From NCBI RefSeq assembly GCF_028769735.1, contig NC_088172.1, positions 57,071,075-57,135,074 on the forward strand: a stretch of DNA of 64,000 nt. The letters run 5' to 3'. Source of the stretch: Zonotrichia leucophrys gambelii. Lineage: Eukaryota > Chordata > Aves > Passeriformes > Passerellidae. The position numbers and the translations under genes are program-made. Below, in pieces: positions 12,401 to 25,100 of the stretch. Position 1 is the first letter of the stretch. Each line of letters begins with the position of its first letter. The notes beneath the pieces were generated by a model, which was not told the DNA's origin, did no database searches, and saw only the letters and a list, made by a program, of their open reading frames with translations.

Positions 12401-15143
12401 ACACCATTCAAAGCAATTTCAGCAAAGGGAGGGAAAGTAATGGAGCTATTGATGGAATTAGTAAGAAATGTGAATGAGTTTTACTGAACTAGCAAGCCCC
12501 AGGATCGGAAGTCATGACAAATTAGTGATTATTAGAATTGGCTGTTTGTGTAATTTTAAATTTTTTACAGGCAATATAATTTTGGACTGTCTCTAGCACT
12601 ATAGGAACCTGTATACAGAATAAATCTGCATCCTTGCTGACTTAGGAAAAGCTACTAAAATCTTTATATTCTTATATGATTATTAACTTTATCCTGAGGG
12701 AAGGCAAGTTTCTGATGAGTCAAAGATGTTATCAAGTAGCTCTACCTCATGAATCTGTTATTTCAAAATACTTCACCAGGTGCCTCCTAGTCTCTCTCTA
12801 CATCATTAGAGAAAGATTAGTTAGGAAGTGGTGGTGGGCTAAATCAACCACACCTCCCTTCCTCCATTTTTTCTTGGCACACGCATTTGGAAAATATTCA
12901 CATTCTTCCCTTTTACTTTTAATTACATCTTAGTAAGGGATTGCACCAGATATACAACTTGCCACATTAATTTGGGTCGTTAATGGCAACACACTCAATG
13001 CTATTTTTTTTTTTGCTTTGGCAGATGACTTTGAGGCTGACTTTCATCATTCCACCAGACCTTTACATCTCTTTGTCTCCACCTTAAAAATCAAGCTAAG
13101 CAGTCGTTCTGACAATTTATGCAATTAGCAGTTTTAGATAAATAATACTTTTTAGAGCGAAAGGAAGGAATTCTGTGGTAACAAAGCAGGAAATTTTGAC
13201 AGCTCATTGTGTTCCCAAATGAAACGGGCAGGGTGAAGGGAAATGGTCAGGGTACAGATTCTCCTTGACTGCTTTGGGCTGAAGATGCAGGGCTGGAACA
13301 TCTGCAGCTGCAAACACCAGGGCCTGCACCCTCACTGGTGCCAAGCTGCCACGAGAGCTTCCAGCAGGGAGACCTCCCAGGGGCTGCTGTGCTCTTGAAT
13401 TTTACTTTGTCGTTGTTAAAACAAACAAGAACACAAGCCAAATAAACCAAAGCAACCCGTTTAAGGAGCCAGCGCTGTGACTGACACGCATGGCAGATCA
13501 CAGGCACAAGAAAATCATCTACAGGGCAAGAACCACTGCACTACTATAGCATCAAGGGCACTTCAAGATGGTTCAGAAGGGTTAAGAAAAAAATGAGGCA
13601 GCTCTTAACTGCCTTTCACATCTGGAGGAAAGAGCCATCTGCGCCGAGGAAAACAACTTCTCCAAGACTTGCCTGAAACAGCGTGCGATTCAATTTCACT
13701 GAGCAAGCACAACAAATTAGGAAAGAAAACAGGCCCATAGCTGTGACAAAACAACAGAGCAGCTTCATCCAGCAGAAGTCAGGACCAACCACCAAATTAT
13801 TGATTCTATTTAGTACACAGCTCCATGTGGTAAATCTGGAATACCACAGCAAATTCACAAGAGGTTACAAGTATTTATTCCAGTCAAGCTTTCTTACAAT
13901 CTTCATTCCAGTATTGCTTAAGTTGACTGTTCAGAGTACATACTGCAGTGGCTGACAACTTTCCATGGAAAACCAAGTGGAGTAGTAAGGCCTCCTGTGG
14001 ATTCCATGGAGCCCATGGCCCCTCCACTATTTCAGTTATGAAAAGGCTTGGGATTTCTGACCTGAGGAAGAGGGCTTGATGATGTTTTAAGCATCAATCT
14101 GGTTCTAGTGGAAAGGTTTCTAAAAGAGAGAAGCATTGCTCTGTAAAAGTAGCAAACTCAAATGAAAAGCTATGTTAAAAGTGAGCACCAGAATTACTGG
14201 AATTATATTTTTATTTGAAGACATCTAATACTTGTTCATGGTGATTCAGGCTGGTTTGGATTATTTTCATTCTGTTGTATTAGTGCTATAAGTGTTACTG
14301 TAAATTCTTTTTTGTCGAAGGCATTTCATAAAGATTTCTCACGTGCATCAGATCTTCTGAACAAAGCCATTTCCTCTGAACAGACACAAAGAGACTGATT
14401 TAAGGGTTACAGACTCAGGATGACTCCCCTTTGCAGAAGGAGAAACTGCAGCAGCCACCTCACTTCATTCATTTGTAAGCACTGAATTTTTAAACATGTA
14501 AACATTCCAAAATGTAAGTTTTTCCGTGCTGTATGCTGGATGATTCTACTATTTCTGGTAGTAGTCCCAATGAGCTCATAAGTATAGATTTCATCCAATG
14601 TATTCTGTAGTTTTGTTTCAAAATGCTCTGCAAAGGAAAGTAATTGATGGTACTCCCTTTTTACGAAAAGAGCATAAAATGATGATGTAGAAACTGTAGT
14701 TCAGTTTTGTAAATGTGTTTTACACAGAAAATGACTTAATTTCCCTTGCAGTGTCCCACAGGTCCTATCCTGTGCATGAATTATTTTTATTTATTTATTA
14801 CCAGTCAATTACTTGACATTCAGCTATTAAAAATTCCTTTTCCAGCTGCAGATGAGACATTTCACACGTGTTCTGTTTTCTTAGTACTCTGAAGTCCATG
14901 GTTGTTCTTATGTTTAACAAGAACTACTGAGACTGTTTTACTGTATCTGCCAGCACTAATTTCTGCCCTCCTTTACTGACCAAAATCCATACCACAGCTG
15001 TATCTTAACCTACCATAAAGTACCATCACCACTCCCTATCACTAAATCCCTATCACTCCCAGTTAGTAAAATGCATGAAAGAGAAGCTGACAGTCTGTTC
15101 ATAAAGCCCTTCTCAATGCTGGAATTCTCCTGGTATGTCTTAC

Positions 15144-15486
15144 CTGGATAGAGAGAAGACCCAAGGATCCACAGGCATACCTTTAACAGCCGTCCATTCT
15201 GACAAATGAACAAGTTAAATGAGTATTTTACAGCCACTCCAGAAATCCTCTCTTTAACCATATCATATAACACCAGCGACTGGTGAAAAGACTGAACTGA
15301 TGAATCTTGAGGCATAGCTCTTAAAACTTGCAGACTTTGGAAAGAGTCCTTGCAGACAAGTGAAAACCAAAAGGATGCAAAAACTGCCATCGAGAACCAG
15401 AAAACAGCAGTCATCAGCAACTGAGATATTGAAGCAGCACCCACATTTCCCCCTTCACAGACCTGCCTGCTCTTGCATGAGCACAT
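15144..15486 (-). CDS. Possible alternative first exon for PDE7B (unproven)
   Basis: From an ATG at 15486 the minus strand is open for 114 codons plus one base to a near-consensus donor (ATCCAG|GTAAGACA, exon end 15144). The frame ends in phase 1 with ...LGSSLYP plus G, which matches the phase-1 start of the exon at 9412 and would read ...YPG-DARVRGQTG. The peptide has a hydrophobic stretch (LLMTAVFWFSMAVFASFWF). The open frame continues past the donor to 15010. An open frame of this length is expected about once by chance in this window, and phase fits one time in three. There is no CpG enrichment or obvious promoter. Confidence 0.15.
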
Positions 15487-15682
15487 GTAGAGCAACACTT
15501 ACATCTGACTGTAAAAGTGGCCAGAGTCGACTGACAGACATCAGCCCTCATTTCATGAGCAAACAAAGGTAGGTTTCCAAAACATCAATCTGTTATATTG
15601 CACTGGCAATTCTTTCACTTGTTTTTGAGTTTGATAATGGGCTACGAATTATTGCCTCAAGGTCAAACGTATTTCACACCCT

Positions 15683-15811
15683 CGTAGGTCTAAATGAGTG
15701 AAGTAGGTGCCTCCACCCAGTGACTAATGCTTCAAGAGATTTTCAAAGACCCAAAATGTTTCTGACTGATGCAGATGGAGTCTAAGACCCTTTTCCTGAA
15801 TTAGGTGCCAC
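15683..15811. repeat. Possible old amniote interspersed repeat fragment
   Basis: Pieces such as aagtaggtgcctcc, agattttcaaagacc, gagtctaagaccc and aattaggtgcc are reminiscent of a repeat abundant in turtles and crocodilians (AGATTTTCAAAGGCACCTAAG and GACTTAGG). The match is patchy and the call rests on memory of that family's core words. Confidence 0.3.
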
Positions 15812-18800
15812 AATTATAAGCAGAGCATGAGGAGGGAAGAATCCAAGACCTCACCCTTGAGGACTGCATTCAGAAAAGTGAAACCACACCAAACCCCTTA
15901 GCTATGGGTATGCCTTTCACTGTGATTATCCCTGGGACTATTTGGTAAGAAACAGAACAGATACATGCACCTTTGGTTCACACCAATGTAGGCACACCCT
16001 CAAAACACGTATGTACTGTGTACACTCATACAGTGTAGTATTATCCCACAGCTCAGTTAAACAAAAAACAGCACTTGTTACGCAACAGCCATCGGAGTGC
16101 TGCTCTGGATAAAATACAATAACTTATCTCTTTGATTCTACTGCATGATGTCTCCTTAACTTTCAGTATTTTCTAGATATTTTCTAGTATTTCTAGATAA
16201 AATACAAAAGTTTATATAAAAGTTTACATTAAATGCTAAACCACTGGACATGAATACAGAGAGGAGCATAAGAATGGGCAATTTGCACAGCCTGCTTAAT
16301 TAGGAACATTTCCTTTTGAAGACATGAGAGATTCAGATATAGGAAGGTACCTGCCAGTACAAATTTTGCAAAATTCAGCCAATGGCTTTCACATGCACAT
16401 AAAAATATAGACAAGTGTTGCTATCTAGCAGGAAAGGATAGGGAGTTATAGAAATAAGGCCAGGAGACAGGTCTTGAAAATAAGAATCCAACAAGAGAGG
16501 ATGCTGTATAAATACAGCATTTCAAGTGCAGAAGTCATCTATCACCACCTCCATACTTGAAAGGCATGGTTTGGACAACCACCTTGACTTTGGTAAATAT
16601 TTTCCTTGCACTGTATTTTAAAGACCAAGCCATCTACTATTTAGAGGGGCTGATGGTATCTTGAGAGTCTCACAGCTGGGATCCCAAATGGAAGCACTCT
16701 GGCTGACTTCAGGCTTACCATACTGCTGCTGCTCAGCAGGGCCGGCCCAGTAACAGAGGTCCTGGGATGTTCTGAAGCAGACAGGATCCTCCAAGGATCC
16801 TAGGCACCACCTGTTTCTGTGTTTTGTATGGTGTTATTGGTGGGGCACTTCTGTCTCCATATTGATCACTGACTTTACAGGGAAAAGTGGATGTTAATAT
16901 AGATATGGCACTGAACTGTCTTGATAATCTTTTCTTCCTATATAGTTTGATGGTTTGTAAATGTCTCTGCATTAGAGGACAGGAGCCATGTCAGCAGAAT
17001 CAGGTTCTTGCATTGCTATCACTCCTTTTACTATAGAGCCCTCCTGCCAAATGGCAAAGCTTACTGGTTTTCCTAAAAATGAAATTGAATTGTAACAAAC
17101 ACCTTAAAAACTAAACGATAAAAAGCTGTAATAAAAGTAATAACAGCTACTGCATAGTCTCAGCAACAGGTAGTAGGTTGCATTACCATGGCAACTTTGA
17201 ACATAAAATCCTACTGTCATGCTACTCCCATCCCTCTCCCAAGTAAACTGCAGCATAAATAAAAGAACATTATTACTTATTCAATTTGAAATTTTGTGAT
17301 TCTAGTCTTCAGCCAGTATCTCAACTACTGAAATAAACATTTATTTAATAACAAACTTCTAAGACATCTGCACTCCCAATTCCAAGTCATTAGGCTTTCA
17401 TTTTGTATAAAAGAAAAAGATCTGTTTTTTCTAAGACCAATGCCAAAAAGAGGTATAGAATTCAAATCTCTATGCAGAGTGCAATAGGTGAAGCCATTTC
17501 TGTTGCCATTCCCCAAAGATAAAGATTTTCTTCTCTCATGAATACATCAAAACCCTAAGTTATCCTGAATATAAATTACATTTTCTTAACTCTAATAGCA
17601 TTCTAGATACAGACACTTTTTCAGAGACCCTTTTGTATTTGCCTATGTATTGTAACTTCAGACTGAATTCTTTCAAACATCTACATCTTATTTTATTATA
17701 TGGATTTCTGACTTGAACATTGTTAATGCTTTAAATGCTTCTAGTGTGAGAACACAATTGGACTCATTGAATCCACCAGCGAGGGTTTCGCAGTTGAAAA
17801 ACAGATTCTTTTTCTGCAGAAAGCTGAGCTAATTGTCCAGCATTTATTCAACCAAATCTGCTTTACATTTCTGCATTCTCATTTCTCACCCACCAATAAT
17901 ATTTGTTAAGGGATCTCTTAAAATAACTTTTCATTTTTGTTCTGCAAGTTCTTCAAGAACTTATATGTAAGTATACACACATAATGGGTTGCACTGACTG
18001 AGCCACAAGATATGATTCTCATTTTCTGCTAAGGCACTATTATGTTGGCAAGCAGGAAACATTTGATATTACAATCCATGTAAATCTAGCATAGCCACTG
18101 CTTAAAATTTTATACATTATATATAACTAATTTATGTAAAATAGCAGTCGATATAATGACATAAATATTAATGAAAAAATGCTGTTCATTCTAAAGTGGA
18201 ATAGAACATTTTTTTCAAATGTTCAGAAATTTGGTATTAGTATTTTTTGTTTCTGAGAAAGATAAGGCATGCTTGGAAATAACACACAGGGTGATAATCA
18301 TAAGCCCTGAGCTCATTTCCTGGTTTCTTATGGAACAAACTTTTCTTTCCATGCCTCAGTTTTCCACTTCTGTGTTTTGTTTGTTCTGAGTAGACAGCGA
18401 GTTCTCTAATGCAGGGCCTCGGCGGTTCCACAGCATTTTCTACCTGCAGTTCTGGTCCTGGTTTCTACGTTACCACAGTTCAAACACTAATTATCTCTGC
18501 TTTTTTTACAACCAACAGCTAAGTTAGACAACACAATAGAAAATGAATGCACAGGGGTTTACCGGTGCCATTAAATCAAAATGTGCTTTCAACTCTTTAA
18601 CGTGACACTTAAGAAAATTTCCCTCTATTTCCACAGCTTTGCCCACAGGATTTCTCCACCCTCTCTTTCCCATTAAACTACAAAAGACACGTGTTTAAAA
18701 CCATAAGTAGTAATACAGCAATTGCCATTGACTACTTTTGAAACACCTAACATTAGCCAAAACCTCAAGTCTAACAACACTTTTCACAGAACAGAAGCCT

Positions 18801-19086
18801 GTGGAGCCAAGCAGGAAAAGCACAAGCCCCTCTGATTTTTGTGCTGAAATTGCACGGCTGCCATTTCCCTCACACAAGGAGACTGAGTCTCTGCTGATTC
18901 AGTCTGTCTCACCATATCTAACCTGTGGTGCCTGCTCAACCCTTTAAGGTGCAGCAGTACAACGCTGGAGAGGAGCGAGGCACAATAAACTTAAGTTGTC
19001 TCAATCTTCTGCATTGACCACAGGATGATCCTTCTTTGTCAGTCTCTGCATGTTCTTCATCTCCTCTTTTCCAACTCTGCTCTGCA

Positions 19087-19087
<1 letters not shown>

Positions 19088-19135
<48 letters not shown>
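19088..19135. repeat. (CA)n microsatellite, 24 units
   Basis: An uninterrupted dinucleotide CA run of 48 bases, followed by an AT-rich tail (tatat/aaatat) to about 19162. A pure run of this length is likely polymorphic. The apparent minus-strand peptides made of alternating Cys and Val across it are translation artefacts of the repeat. Confidence 0.99.
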
Positions 19136-19137
<2 letters not shown>

Positions 19138-19162
19138 TATATGTATATAAATATAAATATAT

Positions 19163-22100
19163 CCCTAAGTCTAAAGTGACCCTTCTTCCCTGCCTCTGAC
19201 CAGCAGTAATTCGGCCTCCCCTTTGCTCCCTGCCCTTTCCTGAGGCTGGAGTGCTGTGCAGTGCTCCAGTAAAATCCAGCCCAGCAGCTCTGGCCACTTT
19301 TTCTTCACTACGGGGATACCCCAAGGGTCTTCATGGCTGGAGAGAGCAATGTCAGGGAGAAGGAGGAAAAGGAACTGAGCACTGGCTTGGCAGCACATGG
19401 AGGTGCCTGTTACATCTTGCAGGAGAAAACTTCACTCACGACCTGAAGCTCTGCTCTGATTAAAAGCTTTATCTATAGGAGAGAGCGCAGGAACAGATGT
19501 CTTGAGGTTAATAATTTGGAATTTTTTTTGTACATTATATACTACAATAAATTCTTCTCTATCTTTTGAATTCAAAAGAAGTATCTACAGTAAATAACTG
19601 TAAATCTTTTTATTTATTCTTAAATTTGGTCTAGTACCAAATGGAACATATAAATACCTCCATAGCTCAGTGAATTATTGATCAATAAGGCAAAAGAACT
19701 TTGTCCAAAATAATCACTGGTTTTTAGTGATAAGGTAACCTCAGCATTATTTGTTTATTCAAGGTGATTATTTCCTGAGCTAGTCCTGGGCTAGTCTACA
19801 TCTTATCATGCAATACTTCTTAATCATAAAGTATTTTTTAAATAAAAAGACAGCACATGTATGTAACATAACTATTCAGGACGGAACCTGTTACATTTTG
19901 ATGACAGACACAAGAACAAAGCTGCATCAAGTGGAAGCTGAGCTTAACTGATCTACTGTTTGGAAAATACTTTCTTCCTGTTTTGTACACTGTATTTTTC
20001 AAATAATTCATTGGATCTAAAAAAAAATTAAAAAAAAAAAAACACCAAAACCCACCACACCCAAGTCATCAAATGGAGAATCCTAATCTGGCTATAATTC
20101 AGCAAAAATGCTACCTCTTACAATTAAACAGATCACTCATTCTTGCTTGTTACTATGCATTTAAATTTTAAAACTTCAGAAAAGGATGGCAAAAGAGAAA
20201 GCTCTGAATCAATCTCATGTTACTCAAACATTAGCATAGTCTCTGTGCACTGTTCACTGTCATGGTTTACAGTCTAAAGTACAATTAAATAGCAGTTTCC
20301 CTTTTTTCTCCATGGCACATTCTTAAGAGAGGTAAGCACAAGCTGGCTCAAAGGAAAACAATTATCTACGTATTTCTGTAATTACAAAACACCTGATAAA
20401 CCCATCTAATTAGGTGCTTCCCATGGGCTAAGTCTGGTTGTTTCCCCAGAGCCTGGTTTTGTGTTTCCTGGGATGGCTGAGCCCTGGGCCTGGCACAAAG
20501 CAGCAGCAGCAGCAGGAGCAAGTGGCAACTGGGCCTCTTGGCCAAGCCATGTGCTGGCACCCAGAGCTCCACTGAGCCCAGAAAATGGCCAAGCTGCTGC
20601 CAGGGAGTCCTGACCCAACTTCTGCAGACAAATATTAGCTGGGTTCCACTCCAGCTCTTTATTCCAGAAACTGCAAAACTTTATCATCGGGAAGGAAGAG
20701 CAACCAGCAGGGTATGGGGAAAGGATGGCTGACCATAACCATAACCAAAGCCTCTCTCAAGGACCTTTGTTGATTTCACTTTGACAAACAACAACGTCCC
20801 ATAGGGAACCTGCACGGAACATTGCCCTTTGTGAGGAAAGGCCAAGCATACCCAAAGAGGAAAATCCTATCTTGCCCTAAAAATAAACAGATTCTGCTGG
20901 GCCCCTCTTCTGCTGAGGAGAACAGACAGAGCAGGGGAGAGAGAAAGCCTTTTCCTCCTTCCTCCTACTCTGTACCTACTTCCACAAGAAGTCAGGAAAA
21001 AACCTGGTTTTCAGATACACTGCTCCACATCTGCATCAATACATATTTGATTAATAAGCTTCTGAAACCACCATAAATGGACAAAACCATGAATTAACAC
21101 TGTAAAAACTGTACAAATGAATCATTTGCTAACTGGCCCAACCGACAGTCTCCATTTATGAACAACTACACTGGAACTACACCTAGAGACTATCTGCAAT
21201 TCAGGCCCATTGTGGCATAAACCTTGCCAAAGTTTTATTTATTGTGTCAGCATCAAGAACCAGGAGACATATACAGGCAACCCACGGTGAAGGGAGCCAG
21301 TGAGGAAGCTTTTTGGGATGTTGGCAGTCCAGAGCAGGCTGGCATCATACCCCTTCTGGAAGCCAAGACACACAGTACTATCTTCCTACTTAATGTCTTC
21401 CAATTACTGCATCCTTTAAGAAGGGTCATTTGTAAATACATTTAATTTTTTAACTATAAGGTTAACTTCATATTTGAAGTTTCCACTAAAATCTCCCCTG
21501 CATTTAATTCCTGTTTTTAGTTAATACAGAAAAACAATAAAACCAAAACAACATCAAAAATACTCACAACATTTCAGATGTTTTTACATGAGAAATGCCT
21601 GGTCCTCCAATGGACAGCATACACTGCAATACAGCCTTTCTCCACAACCAGGATTGAAAACAGAAGCTGAGGCTTTTGTCTCCTGTGTTTTAACATACTC
21701 TTAGGGAATTCAAATAATTGCTCAAGTCTTTCAGAAAGAAGAGAAAACTGCAATCTAAAACTTGTAATTCAACAAAGATAGTTTTTTTGGGTGGAGGCAA
21801 AGAATACTGGGGATGTTTTTATAAATCCCAAAGGAACAATAAACTATGCAAATAGTAATTTAATTTTGTTTTCTCTCAAAATTTACCTTTCAATTACAGC
21901 TCAGCAACCCAGGAGTTTTATCTCAGATATTAAACAGATCCTTTTCTGAGCAATCCAGCTCCTCAGGCTCCTCCTCAAATAGTATTTTAAAGGAGAAAGA
22001 GCAAGACAGTGCTTCAGTATTTGCTCTTCACAACCCCCTGTGAATTCCAACAGAGAACAGCTCTGGCAGAGACTTTTTGGCATGTGCATGTGAAGACACA

Positions 22101-25100
22101 TAAAAAATATTTCTCGACTCATACTCTTGTGCAATTCATACCAAGCAAAGTGTTTTGGTTTTTTTTCTTTTTATTTTGCATTTGGTGGGGAGTTTTTTGT
22201 TGTTGTTCTGGGAATTGAAAGACATAACAGAAAAAAACTGTAAGGTTACTCTCTTTTTCTTCAAAACAGATCGGTTTGAATAAACACTGAGCGTAACTTC
22301 AAGCAATATTCGAAAAAAGATTTTGTTTTTCCTAAAATCTACCTTAACAGTATATTCAGAAACTAAGAATTAGCAAGAAAAAATCAAGACCTGTATGAAA
22401 ATAATCTTAACTAGTTAGACTCTACTTCCAAATGATATCTAATATAAAGGTTCTGTAAATTAGATTTTAAATTATTACAGAAGAGCAGTTCTGAAACTGT
22501 GATAGAAAACTTCCACCTTCTTTACTCAAATATTTGGCTGACTGACTGAGCCAGTGAAACATGTAACGCTTGGAAATTTTGAAAAAGTTAAATTTTAATT
22601 TGGTTCTACACTGATGAGAAAGTCCACGAAGATTTGTAAGAATCAGCTCATCATTATCACATTACTGAAGAATGCAATAAAATTCTGTCTATAGTTGAAG
22701 AACTGACTAATGTTTTGGAGCAGGCTCTAATACAGATGTATATTACTGGGAGAAATGCTGTACTCCATTAGTTCCCACACAAGTGTAGCAAGGTGATTAA
22801 TGCACACTGTACTCACAGCTATTCAAGCACAGATCCTCTATCAACCATATGATGAAAAACACTGATTAAAATTTTACCAGCTGACAGAAGTGTGCCTGCT
22901 GTCTTACCAAAGGACAGACATTCCAGTTTACCTTAAAGTGAGCCTCCTGGTTTATTCTTCCCCAACACCAAGCAGCTGAGTAAGTCTTTCTCCAGAATGC
23001 AACATGATCCATTGAAGTAGGAAGGGATTGGTATAGAGAAAAATAAACCAATTCTTCCATCACCATCTTATTTGTTTAATACACTGCAGCTGTGAGCTCA
23101 TACTTCAGATCAGTTGTTTCACTATGAGATATTCCTATTCTCTCAGTCTTTATGAGATGAAGCTCTGCAAATGTTTGTTGGGTTTTTTCCCCTAGATATA
23201 GGAAGAACAGTTATTCCCAGATCTCAGATATCAAGTACTGGGTGCCTTCAGTACCTGTGTTGGCTCCTGCAGTTGCTCTGAGATTTGCTGGCCCATCTCC
23301 AGGTGTCCCCCCAGCCCTGGACACCGAGAGATCTCGTGCACAAAGGCCAGTGGAGGTAGTGGCTACATGTGGTCAGTCCCCACAAAGGACACGAACAGCC
23401 TGCCCTGCTGAAAAAAGGAATCTGATTTTTGTGAACTGACTTTCCATTTGTATAATAAAAGGGGAAAGTAATTTCCACTCTATGCAAATGGGAGCGAGGT
23501 TCTGGGGGTGAGCTGGTCACCTTCCCATCCGCTGATCACCTCTGTGACCTCACTTCCCAATCTCAGTAACTGGCACCATCACTGGGGACCAGAAAAGTAA
23601 ATGTGTTGGTTTGGGGAGGTGTTGGGAGTAACAAGAAGAAAAGAACAGGTTGTCCTGAGCCTTCCACAGAAGGAACAGCAGATACAGCACACCCTCAGGC
23701 CCCTGGGGCAGAGACAGTAGTCTCTGTTCCCACATCTTTCATTTTCAGAAACTGAATGACTGCATTTGAATTCAGATACTACAAAGTCCACATATACTGC
23801 AGAAACCACTGTGGTCAGTAAAAAATCAAAGTTGTTGGCAAGGGTGAAGGGTGAAAACAAACTCAGGCAAGCAGGATGCTACCACTACTAAAAGGATATG
23901 CTATTCTGTTTGCATATTACTGAGGAGTCTTGACAACTCAGATCAGAAACAGGGTTGGAAGTTACAACTTGTAAAAATCACATGTATTCAAGACCTTGAT
24001 CTAACAGCCTCAGAACTCTGTCTCCTAAAAACAAGCAATGGCACCCAGCACTCCTAGGACGCTCAAGTCAGGCTGTGAGGAAATTCAGCAGAGAAATTCA
24101 GAGAAATTCAACACACTTCTAAAAACTAGATGCAAAAATTCACTTGTAATTTTTTTCCCGTAGTCAGGTAAATACTTGAAGTGGAACAGACAGAAAGTGC
24201 AAGAAATTGAAGTTAATATACACTTTCTAAAATGAAATATATGTGACTATAAGTAAGAAGTAAGCCCTGTAATCCATCCTCAACATGCTAACACATAAAA
24301 AGGAAAAATACTACAGTATACACAAATATCCAGAGACATTAGTGAAGAATGGAGAAACAGAACTGGGTTTTAGCAAATCACTAAATTGCCTTCAGCAATT
24401 TCTTGTCTAGCAGATATAAAAGGATATCAGATTTTCTTTCTCTATAATATGAGCTTCTCAAAGAAGACCATACATAGCTAAAGCAGAGTAGTACATGGGT
24501 TGTTATTTGACTTTCTTTCACAGATTCTAGGCACTGGAAAAAGATCCACCTTTGCCAATAACCTTTGTAGCACTACTACATTTTCCTCAGAAAATGTGCA
24601 TAATCATAAAAAGACCAGTAGTCACAGAGTACAAATGTTTTCACTGCATTTATGAGAGGGTGGAGGGAGCCAGAGGAGATCAAAGCCAACTATTCTACAC
24701 TTTTCCTCAGCGTTTAGTCCAAGTGTCTCTTTCCTTCATTTATTTTCTCAGAGATTTTATGTGCTAAGTCTTATGATATTTTCAGCTAAAAAAAGTAAAT
24801 TTTAGCTCATGTGAAATCCTGTATCATCTAATCAATACTGGAGCAATACTATGAGAATTTTTCTATGGATATTAACATTACATGCAGTAAAAAAAACCTA
24901 CTGGAAAAAACCCTCCTATACCACAGGGCATCTTCAAATACCTTCAGATGATTTCACATCCCAGTCCTTTAAAAACAACATATTCCCTGAACAAAACAGT
25001 CTGAAATGTTTGATAGATTCCAAGAAGAAATTCTTTAGCAATCTTAATTCTCTAATGTTATCAGCAGCAATAAATAGGACAGGTGTGAAATATATTTATT

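Larger units (their letters stand above)
9413..19087 (-). other. PDE7B: PDE7B intron 1, 3' part
   Basis: Intronic sequence without any recognised coding exon. It contains a GTTT-rich run at about 9918-9950, a short TAG triplet run at 10503-10517, locally GC-richer patches (about 13250-13390), a possible old amniote repeat at 15683-15811 and short imperfect direct repeats around 16165-16230. The minus-strand open frame at 15.0-15.5 kb is described separately as a possible alternative first exon. Nothing else stands out. Confidence 0.7.

Noticed and set aside
18936..19324. Minus-strand frames with alternating Cys-Val
   Set aside because: They are translations of the CA microsatellite and its flanks.
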